The notes beneath the pieces were generated by a model. The model was given only the letters and a program-made list of their open reading frames with translations, did not search any database and was not told where the DNA came from. Shown here piece by piece: positions 61,001 to 64,000 of a stretch of 64,000 nucleotides of DNA. How positions within the stretch are numbered: the stretch's first letter is position 1; each line of letters begins with the position of its first letter. A program made the position numbers and the translations under genes. The stretch comes from a virus: the IMG/VR virus record IMGVR_UViG_3300020445_001256, positions 1-64,000 of that record; one strand, given 5' to 3'.

Positions 61001-64000
61001 GTTTAAATGAATTTGCTCATACATGGGCTGGTGGTACTGCAAGTAATGCTATTGAAAAAGCAAATGATGTAATTAAGATTGTTGATGAGTCATTAACATT
61101 TACTTGTGCTATGGATAATAATGGCACTAACCATTTGTATCCACGTTCAACTGACCCAATTAGCGGTAGATGGTTAATTATTGAGAATGTTGCATCAACT
61201 ACTTTCGATGTTCAAGTTTTAGATAACGCTCCTTCTACTAACACATCTGCTCACACATTTGTTACTGCTACAACTGGTGCTATTCAAGCTAAGAGAGACC
61301 CTGCTCAAGGAACTGCACTTCCAATTACTGCTGTAGGTGCAACAACTATTACTGTTAACGTTACCCCTGTTACTTCATATAGTTCAACAACTCATACATT
61401 CCAGTCTGCATCTCAAGGTGCTGTTAAGGTTGGTGGTGATTACACTCATAAATTTGTAGATGCTGCCTCTGGTGCTATTATTCCTAATCACGGATTCTAT
61501 ACTGGTGATAGAATTATGTTTGAGGAAGGATCATTAGTCTTTACTTGTGGTATGGATAGTGATGCTACTAGACATGCATATCCAAGAGAAAGTGATCCAT
61601 TCTATAATAAATGGTTGCCAATTAGTAGTGTAACTACAAATACTTTTAATGTTAATGTTGGAACAACTACTAATACACAATTTACACCTACTGGAGGAAC
61701 CTACGATGGAACCACAGGTAAATTAGGTATTACTATTGGTGCTCACACACTTGAAGTTGGTCAACATATTAAGATTGCTACTGGTGGAATTTCATTCACT
61801 TGTGCAATGGATGGTGGTACTGCTGTTAAGGCATATCCTCGTGCAACTGATCCAGCAGACGGTGTTACTCTTCCAATTCTTGAAAGAACTGATACTACTA
61901 TTACTGTTGATGTTGGTCAATCACCTTATGTTTACTTTGATGTTTCTGCTGCTACCTACAACCCAACATCGGGTGTCATGGTACTTACAATTGGAGATCA
62001 TGGATTAACTGCTAATACAAGTATTAGACTTAAAGATAATTCATTAACCTTTAGTTGTGATAATGGTGGTGTTGGAACTGGAACTTATCCTAGATCAAGT
62101 AATGACTACGTTTATCAGAAAGCAATTAATATTGATTCTGTAACTGATACTACAATCACAATTAATGTTAATGGTGGTCAAGGTGCTATTACTAACACCA
62201 ATGCTCATACATTTGTAAGTGCTTTACCTGGAGCAGTTATTGCTGGTGGTGCTTGGGCTCATACTTATTCAACTGCTGCATCAAATGCAATTTCAGTTGG
62301 TGGTAACTATACTCATAACTTTAAATCTGCAACTCCTGGTGGCATAGTAAGAGCTGGTGAGACTATTAGAATTGCTAAAGATGGTATTTCATTCAAGTGT
62401 TCACAAGATGGATATCAAACAATTCATTCATATCCTAGAACAGATGATCCTGGATATAACACTTCTCTACCAATCTATAATGATGGAACATCTTATACTG
62501 CATCTAATGCAGCATATAATGCATCGACTGGAGAGATGGTTATCACTATTAATTCACATGGATTTACAACCAGTGATCAAATTAGAATCGAAAATAATTC
62601 ACTAACATTTACTTGTGTTAAGGATAGTAATACATCTATCCATAGTTATCCTAGAGATAACGATCCTTATGTTCGTAGATGGTTGAGAGTTAGTGCTGTT
62701 ACTGAAAATACATTCACTGTAAATGTAGGTAAGGCATCATCCTCAACACAACAGTACGCACACACATTTGCTAGTGCTGCTAAGAATGGTATTACCAAAC
62801 GTGATAATACTGTTACAGTTAACGTTGGTGCTACTCCAACTAAGAGTTTCACACCGACTGCATCAACTTATAATCCTTCAACTGGTGCTTTAGCATTAAC
62901 TATTGGATCACATAGTCTACCAGCTCCAACCACACATACACCAACTGATGTTGCATATAATCCAACAACAGGTATTATGACTCTTACTATTAATGGTCAT
63001 AACTTCTCTAATGGTGAAAAGGTTAAGATTGCTGATGGTGGATTGAAATTAAGTTGTGCATTTGGTGGTGCTTCAGGTGGTGCTGCACAGAAAGATTACC
63101 CACGTTCAACTGACCCAATTAGCGGTAAGTGGATTCCTATTTCTGGTGTAACTACAAATACATTTGATGTTCAAGTTCTAGATGTAATTCCTTCTACAAA
63201 TACTGACACTCATTCATTCGTATCTGCTGTTACTGGATGTGTAAGTAAAGCAAATTCAACAGTTAAGATTGCTGAGAATTCACTAGTTTATAAGTGTGCT
63301 GAAGATAGTAATGCTACTGAACATGCTTATCCAAGAAGCAACGTTGCTACTCATACAGCAGGACCAGGAACAAATTATAATCCTGTTACAGGTGTTCTAA
63401 AACTTAGTGTTCCTACAGAAAGTCATACACCTTCCACAGCAACATATAACCCAACAACGGGTGATATGGTTCTAACTCTAGATTCAACTTCTGGAACATT
63501 TAATGTTTCTAATGCAACTTATAACACCTCTACAGGTGATATGGTACTTACTATTGGATCTCATAGTTTAACCACATCAAATAGAATTAAACTTAAAGAA
63601 GGATCTTTGAAGTTTGCATGTAACTTTGCTAATGATAATTATCAGACTGCAAAAGCATATCCAAGAGCTTCAGGTGCTAATACTACTAATGGTGCTGACT
63701 ATGCATATAATACATTCTTACCAATTACCGCAGCTGATGCTACAACTATTACTGTCAATGTTAATGGTGGTCAAGGTGCTATCAGTAACAATAATCAGCA
63801 TAACTTCTTAACTGCTGATGCTGGTGCAGTTATTGTTGGTCATGGACTAGAAGTTGGTGATAGAATTAAGATTGCTGATGAATCATTAACCTTTAGTTGT
63901 GATAATGGTGGTGTTGGAAATGGTTCATATCCTAGATCATCTAATGACTATGTTTATCGTAAGTGGATTAGAATTAGAGCAGTAACTGGAACTACTATTA
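46063..64000 (+). CDS. Giant virion structural protein, probably baseplate appendage (3' end outside window)
   Basis: Open for 5,979 codons from ATG 46063 to the right edge with no stop. Twelve bases after gp6. Regions by residue: 1-300 folded N-terminus (MTSINKVSQAVNRQTPEFVEQ); 300-620 repeats with GxGYxxxP; 640-900 a helical part with AIKTIKDFYSSKGTSYSIGYL, seen in cyanophage baseplate proteins; a second GxGY block to 1350; a YHYH-type segment WAFDGNPIYGPYGYSDPTD near 1430; an SBBP-like beta-propeller near 1850-2050; a LamG-like domain near 2280-2450; further GxGY repeats near 3020-3270; a second LamG-like domain near 4100-4260; then about 100-residue repeats with YPR from 4450 on. Size and layout suggest a long appendage or sensor on the baseplate. 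Confidence 0.85.
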   Translation, partial: MTSINKVSQAVNRQTPEFVEQDYPLFNKFLEYYYQSQEKTGLGQNILNNFLGYLDIDKLDISILDGATKVVESISATDDIIIVESVDQFLENDGSVLIGDEVIYYEKAQAGPNIALSPGVSYDQVKLKWINLASPLMSFDGSRQSFPLTSQDNPIAPPSVQHLIVSNYGKVLIPGTDYSVEGTNIIFTTAPRTRIPADDASSTYITYLNGFNENTIVALDNLSGSFGESKRQFTITRSGARYEPIADEYVLAIYDNRLLTPKVDFFIDGDQFIFLTAPLNGRFLSLFSIEAPIPSFGAGAVGYARISDTGTLTGISISKNGTGYKSEYPPKISINTENGSGASASALVNGLKSIALLEGGQGYSSTNPPVVQVQAPTAVGATAATVSATVTNGAVSALTITNSGSGYTFTPRITFRQPGGAVLGTPTVVNGQITAVSITSSGFGYTTVPTVYIDEPTGTNPIKAAFQAVLSSDGEITSINILNAGQGYTSTPRMAVIDPVGAQVLETTVDNQGRVTNIELLSGGVGYSDVPSVYIVDNRTDATGAYAGGTGAIATASIFNGQITDINISAFGGGYSQSAPPVVVIQAPPAAEASAEIGLNEVTGFTVNQAGSGYQKAQLTGCARAASSITSYTESGNAIFTNNTIASAHAVDEPIKCLDALFVKRLLDKYTEQYLPDVPTLDYSKIDVRTAIKTIKDFYSSKGTSYSIGYLFKLLYGETVSISYPKDQIIKPSAATWSIDTILRATLVSGDPTDIQDGLLTQEADIADLNVKEASALVENYISIRTSQVTIYELVLSEETIAGTFIVPYKTKLAEPLNKTESIITVDSTIGWPERNGEFIIGSSTDTREIVQYKEKSLNQFIECTRSVNGVVEDWDSATEVKSNFNVYINKGTPQEVVMNIVGIVDAQQTTLTDTGSYYLPGDKLTVSKLGGTGTTPELTTWLYNVKKLIEVTSVAFGGINNQSATITCKNDHGLLVGDQVTIYGANPILYNGTFLVTSRDSDTVFQYALPQPATVIPQGNILVSIDLNKGKSTSTAINNAISPYTTNVQNSFFNDNYVYLASTGIPNYNIGPFPGSALLPGNQRKLTRFPKIPTTISTKDLIGAGPIGTWVNGVSVWSYKSSLTKTFGAITSIGITNAGSGYDAASPPAITISGGGGSGATASVVVDGAISEVTVTTGGSDYTSSPLVSIVGGGGSGAAATAIITKGVVSRILINSGGTGYTSQPQITIVGGGGSGAAATASVRGPIKTINVASGGSAYTSKPSVTLSSGSGAVAQAIVQNGRIISIAIISAGSGYTTAPEITIQGDGFGAVARATIDVDGENAGRVTNIEIINRGIGYLQGTTIINLDSVGSSALFSANVFEWTYNLQSTATLDSAKGGVFEGYNNQYGGEYAHLSNPQTLRYILGDNLYESNTGTILEKEDSVVHSPIIGWAFDGNPIYGPYGYSDPTDQGSVITRLSTSYRVKPALIYDAATNPYPVRTDGPLLTDTDSNGTLLYPYGSFVEDYEYVFGLGDLDQYNGRFCKTPDYPTGRYCYFVTIDNTTAGNPEFPYVLGPSFNSVVDKWNLSTSAVQQNIPTGVVRYRDPYENVDIDVSRAPNVSTNALTTESGDIILFEVEDEDRSGVIDQIETDDPDQMFEESPLQLFDYFPKVTFDSKVDIEVETITKFEDASVNGFTIENPGINYQVNDRLEFDNTGTDGTGVSARVSRIKGEAVESYSFENISGENFGVLKTTEPHNLVIGDSVFVTYNPIMNNTNKTFTVRQFKGIEEIVINQTGSGYNSDIPPTITIDSATGSGGELQAVVTSVGAIETVNIINSGSGYTTNPRVILSHPQVFKKADYYVSKIDNNNYVKVNDVVINENKEIFICGKTKDTNGNEIGFVSKLSATGVKEWEKNLELTGGGQYCEFQKLYVDGNDVWVVGNNRPNSNLLDSYNPDIILAKYTQASNGLSATLGFQKGYAGISGSTRSDSVTAITKLSDTRFVIGGYTNTNSTNPFDAYIALIDTTGNFALKRKVAGTTTSEKITGLVVNAGNVYFSVESAASPNATAIDLGLGKATIGTSAITIDYVKTYSNTSYSFLDSSICIDEFNEIYLTATCRLKANNTTKNSFWVGKTDIDGNLIWNYRYQIPNESGTEYAIQAVSKTAIDVFGDLNVGVTLTSGINGLKTARSFKIGYSGNLKEHSSNLFNLNNVEGVTINSLDVDNSGDVHLYGQSSWNRNEFLLPFTGGATTDTTGHYTPTIVTTGGSLSYENTVQGGYAKILGSQLASPTVWENAYIKFPAADLGTKLADDWTIEFFLYRDSSNSNVFSQNEETLISIGDATVTTGGLWLYFEISTGKIGLAVTNNTTALNAGSAQLSTATTIYATNTWQTIGLKKEGNIFTVYSNGIQVIQSTVPDTSLGSKDLVIGNISGRSGTLNNWRSNEQGQYHVDNLRLRNRAVTPTVPSDIGVLPLAGAFSIGYNWEDDAWFTTNLNKFDYIDYTGIGIKVDKNADAARVGTYTERTNTKLGFIRADEIGTTITPTSLTVVTTGFALADAGFQGLDFDDATITMAQDTETMTYTQDVWSSRTATVPSPGSQKLSVSAVVKDKYYFKVTNTIKIDNVQELTLNQAFNFTTGTKLRLNNNAGTFVNSGYIIRQDTTNNKIYLAINNNAWSNDLNTGNLVTEQFSEQSTYGIVGPIPADVNEIVGYTFAQVNNTTPGTFDIDLDDYNLSGTGYNAGGGQDLDSYAKFKPYSDNDYSVRIDEVTTGSPYIVGSVINITDSNISYNAAYSTAQITGLTAVTKITLVANLTKILQVSAVSNSDEVYVITGTSHYLSAGEMIYVDGNPTENSLDEYDGAFAVNSVVSPLEFTYKLKQVATTSPATSAGSVNIFVKSPVLKMYYGHQYIFDMSHSSLLGGNLSFSKDNLYKLEYSFNSIERTGTPGVSGEGVPTPIVKLKVDDNILTNISYYFDPSRIGADSPINPSSYLDVTNSPYKGTFSISSVAGATITRGADTFKFPLLDEPEGDAEVSQTTYSTSSVKAVGSISDVRIVNSGGFYTRLPIVSSITSTRQIERVAIEDPGTEYANGVYNAVPIAGNGEGGLVEITVADGLDSEGVTIPGQIQAVTVTSPGKNYTTASIDIEAIPGILGAGLTGSGAKLTVVIPNAGTQASIFTKADKVGKIKKLKNNNFGYDYPHDYTLRPEISFPINAQLTSTSILSSITVTNPGSGYSQAPAVVITGGGGSGATAESSIKNGRLDIIIVKDPGAGYSSTPTVSLKSSFNYVVNLDLGLLQFAFPHGITNGAAVTLNVVDTGDGADFPLAAGAVGRLNGTTTYYAISGAANSLENDQLKLALTAANAELGDALSFVNAGEGRQQVLTESFGGSATANVITSTFLEGELVYQGDSLDTATATGYVSTNQGWQIGPRILKIVDYTGTFAETQKVTGVISKSSGTISDLNIARGVLEIGSITKTTGQFIDDVGKPSEIIQKIQDSYYYQDFSYAIKSAVSISEWKEILIKNVHPASFKVFGELNLSDYGFIPNKDTDFQLTKSVELAREAIVPNIQSFALVEPIYSEFNNTEVLFRQKRLTSSENILTSVVQRIDDISGQFDGEKIAFPLTVDGNTVVANANQLMIVLNGIVQNPGTAFEIQGDSIVFSEPPQPPASVKYVNIKISQIAIVSNTFTNQSGIFPSPGNVLTGTNSGAKLTVTSVVGDTIFGFITEGTFIAAENVTVSATGFSANLDVQSNVSNIGLFQYGEQVKNLTNDTAKVEQINLQRGLENALAQLRYTVGPSTTSIEVVPDGSTTDGPVPAGTFTTSTSYQLGSEVVTVTNIVDGNDSTTLTVSRGQNGTVAVSHQEDFPIYGTVIAVTDELTLSKTAGTYKSTPGLFDIQLNDVIIGAKSGVVARVTQTSAYQDPTTQEFISQVNISEGSSFFGLLMNRISSTSYPNIVLDDISKSQVSVVQYTDNTTAFNSQFPANEQLNNIVVPYDNLVGGPIQENETIRNYKLKYGGNTGEFIAGEGARARKLSYINPKGDGFFAKGQVLRTQDTKAEVLGFNQADQVIYLGKVGRTKANGQDYHIPSFSNSAQLDTTVKYYGTASLQLAAATNDYVTIPSSSEFAFGTGAFTIDLMLRPAASSISGTATILDMRASAANEVAGRLYLQAGQVRWNVNNADIVTSGATALTADTWVYVSIMKSGTTTKILLNGVEAGTATDNTTYVAKPIRLGSDYAGANSLTGFIDELRVSNTNRHQTIPFTPQNGIWQGDANTKLLLHFDGADAQTWTEDWSGAEGFTAGEDFNNDAIIASTRSSNATPGGFTGNTQRYYDAADLILLNKEFLAQEVVYILKERHPHHTVKGSEVDCEDDVRDVLDAIISDLRNGTNNKIWDASSYYVDRTSSPIVLKFVSNEVDEVVYTYDKLEEMLKYIVNNTLWDVQGDHGLVQKTDSTITEASGLTTQTFQPTAAAYDAESGYMVLTASGHGMRAERGITATGASYTATTGVLQLTVATTTFSVSTATYDHTTGVMVITIGSHSLTTNDNIRIATGGITFSCNNGGVSTGAYPRANGANTESGADYAYDRWLPILAVGATTITVNVNGGKGAISHAFAHTYSTSSAGCITAGHGLNEGDRIKFDPNSLVMNCTSDGNTVNQSYPRPDDPAAQGWLEVIENTSTTFDVNVGKSPTVNYTASAGTYDADTGFLTMNIGQHNLRTSRKYTATNADYTASSGAMKITIGDNIDVHDASYVAKNGLLKLNIGHHNFKQGSLVKIAPNSLFFTCSMDDHQSVHAYPRSSDPVYNDDIEVIDITDDTITVDVGTSPEVSYTPTGATYNTSTGDMVLTIGAHSLAAGTSIRLLDESIAFSCSFGSGGTSSYPRPTVDTKNVQTASYNPQSGILSVTTTAAHNLTGPTAKNVTDATYNASTGILQLESAGHGFSLGDKIRIKDDALVFTCTKDGNATNHTYPRSTDPVSGQWLTIVAKATDTIDLQVGASKIGLNEFAHTWAGGTASNAIEKANDVIKIVDESLTFTCAMDNNGTNHLYPRSTDPISGRWLIIENVASTTFDVQVLDNAPSTNTSAHTFVTATTGAIQAKRDPAQGTALPITAVGATTITVNVTPVTSYSSTTHTFQSASQGAVKVGGDYTHKFVDAASGAIIPNHGFYTGDRIMFEEGSLVFTCGMDSDATRHAYPRESDPFYNKWLPISSVTTNTFNVNVGTTTNTQFTPTGGTYDGTTGKLGITIGAHTLEVGQHIKIATGGISFTCAMDGGTAVKAYPRATDPADGVTLPILERTDTTITVDVGQSPYVYFDVSAATYNPTSGVMVLTIGDHGLTANTSIRLKDNSLTFSCDNGGVGTGTYPRSSNDYVYQKAINIDSVTDTTITINVNGGQGAITNTNAHTFVSALPGAVIAGGAWAHTYSTAASNAISVGGNYTHNFKSATPGGIVRAGETIRIAKDGISFKCSQDGYQTIHSYPRTDDPGYNTSLPIYNDGTSYTASNAAYNASTGEMVITINSHGFTTSDQIRIENNSLTFTCVKDSNTSIHSYPRDNDPYVRRWLRVSAVTENTFTVNVGKASSSTQQYAHTFASAAKNGITKRDNTVTVNVGATPTKSFTPTASTYNPSTGALALTIGSHSLPAPTTHTPTDVAYNPTTGIMTLTINGHNFSNGEKVKIADGGLKLSCAFGGASGGAAQKDYPRSTDPISGKWIPISGVTTNTFDVQVLDVIPSTNTDTHSFVSAVTGCVSKANSTVKIAENSLVYKCAEDSNATEHAYPRSNVATHTAGPGTNYNPVTGVLKLSVPTESHTPSTATYNPTTGDMVLTLDSTSGTFNVSNATYNTSTGDMVLTIGSHSLTTSNRIKLKEGSLKFACNFANDNYQTAKAYPRASGANTTNGADYAYNTFLPITAADATTITVNVNGGQGAISNNNQHNFLTADAGAVIVGHGLEVGDRIKIADESLTFSCDNGGVGNGSYPRSSNDYVYRKWIRIRAVTGTTI
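47029..50100 (+). repeat. GxGYTxxP beta-repeats in the giant protein
   Basis: About fourteen units of 35-60 residues with ITNSGSGYTFTPR-like cores in two blocks (47029-47910 and 49470-50100), with more near 51100-51560 and 55150-55850. Each has a turn G(S/T/Q)GY followed by (S/T)xP and a glycine/alanine-rich strand. This is a common phage-appendage repeat that likely forms a beta-solenoid. Confidence 0.7.
50338..50610 (+). other. YHYH-type domain segment in the giant protein
   Basis: IIGWAFDGNPIYGPYGYSDP and later GRFCKTPDYPTGRYCYFVT match the YHYH domain (GxPxYGPYG..., Y-HY-H region). Proteins with YHYH domains occur in cyanophage baseplates and marine bacteria; the function is not known. 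Confidence 0.7.
52890..53400 (+). other. LamG-like domain 1 in the giant protein
   Basis: WTIEFFLYRDSSNSNVFSQN, WQTIGLKKEGNIFTVYSNG and DNLRLRNRAV are the successive strands of a LamG/concanavalin-like jelly roll, a carbohydrate-binding fold. Confidence 0.65.
58360..58860 (+). other. LamG-like domain 2 in the giant protein
   Basis: FGTGAFTIDLMLRPAASS, WVYVSIMKSGTTTKILLNG and GFIDELRVSNTNRH followed by LLLHFDG are the canonical concanavalin/LamG signatures. Confidence 0.75.
59400..64000 (+). repeat. Tandem YPR repeats at the right end of the giant gene
   Basis: At least fifteen units of roughly 75-120 residues, each with a FTCxxDxxxxxHxYPRxxDP core followed by WLxIxxV and TITVNVG, and a preceding AxYxxxTGxMxLTIxxH strand pair. 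YPR occurs near 59710, 59980, 60390, 60640, 60910, 61140, 61575, 61835, 62090, 62435, 62650, 63100, 63330, 63660 and 63930. The array continues beyond the window. Confidence 0.8.

Noticed and set aside
8694-63000. Many open frames on the minus strand and in alternative + frames, up to 179 codons
   Set aside because: They lie within larger + strand genes with good family matches or coherent composition, and have leucine/isoleucine-biased or low-complexity translations typical of shadow frames.
1-64000. CRISPR arrays, insertion sequences, integrase or attachment sites
   Set aside because: No regular short repeats with unique spacers, no transposase or recombinase motifs and no flanking inverted repeats were seen. 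The repeats found are intragenic protein repeats or promoter elements.
46063-64000. Giant frame as several separate genes or a pseudogene
   Set aside because: Every 60-base line checked from the ATG onward reads in one frame without stops, with domain signatures (YHYH, LamG, YPR repeats) all in that frame.

Overview
The window reads as part of the genome of a T4-like myovirus that infects marine picocyanobacteria. The myovirus call rests on baseplate genes: a gp27-like hub, a gp5-like hub, gp25 and gp6. The cyanobacterial host is implied by three host-type metabolic genes: CP12, a CpeT-type phycobiliprotein lyase and a plant-type [2Fe-2S] ferredoxin. Base composition is AT-rich, as in low-GC Prochlorococcus phages, but the host genus is an inference. 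Every convincing gene is on the + strand, packed with 1-20 base overlaps. Both window edges cut genes.

Layout. 1-4827: baseplate hub genes, with cp12, cpeT and two small genes inserted between them. 4867-5834: five small genes behind sigma70-type promoters. 5877-18713: virion structural genes (long fibre or baseplate proteins, two LamG-like paralogues, a fibrinogen-like protein, a glycine-rich adhesin), mostly preceded by T4-late-like (T/G)ATAAATA boxes about 27-42 bases before the start. 18729-25017: eleven abutting genes, nine of which have the 2-oxoglutarate/Fe(II) oxygenase fold (one with every ligand replaced), plus a QueG-like iron-sulfur protein and one unknown. 25061-31506: small genes, another oxygenase, a putative nuclease/DNA methyltransferase pair and a second methyltransferase. 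31512-31616: a long-stemmed structured RNA. 32056-33384: an SF2 helicase. 33470-42698: about 35 very small genes, most of unknown function, with ferredoxin and one oxygenase among them. 42695-64000: oxygenase, SET-domain protein, gp25, gp6, and a giant structural gene of at least 5,979 codons that runs off the right edge.

Regulation. Three promoter classes can be seen: sigma70-like (-35/-10, 16-18 base spacers), late (ATAAATA), and a third class that repeats eight times between 29158 and 39359. The third is a dyad TGACA-N10-TGTCYA with an invariant 10-base spacer, nearly always starting at or next to a stop codon, followed 35-40 bases later by a TATAAT-like hexamer and usually by no clear -35. 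It appears to be an activator-dependent promoter family of this phage.

How the parts may work together. The structural genes build the baseplate and host-recognition fibres. The oxygenase array sits directly downstream of the fibre genes and could modify protein or nucleic acid; its substrates cannot be read from sequence. CP12, CpeT and ferredoxin would redirect host carbon metabolism, light harvesting and electron flow. The methyltransferases, nuclease and helicase belong to DNA metabolism or protection.
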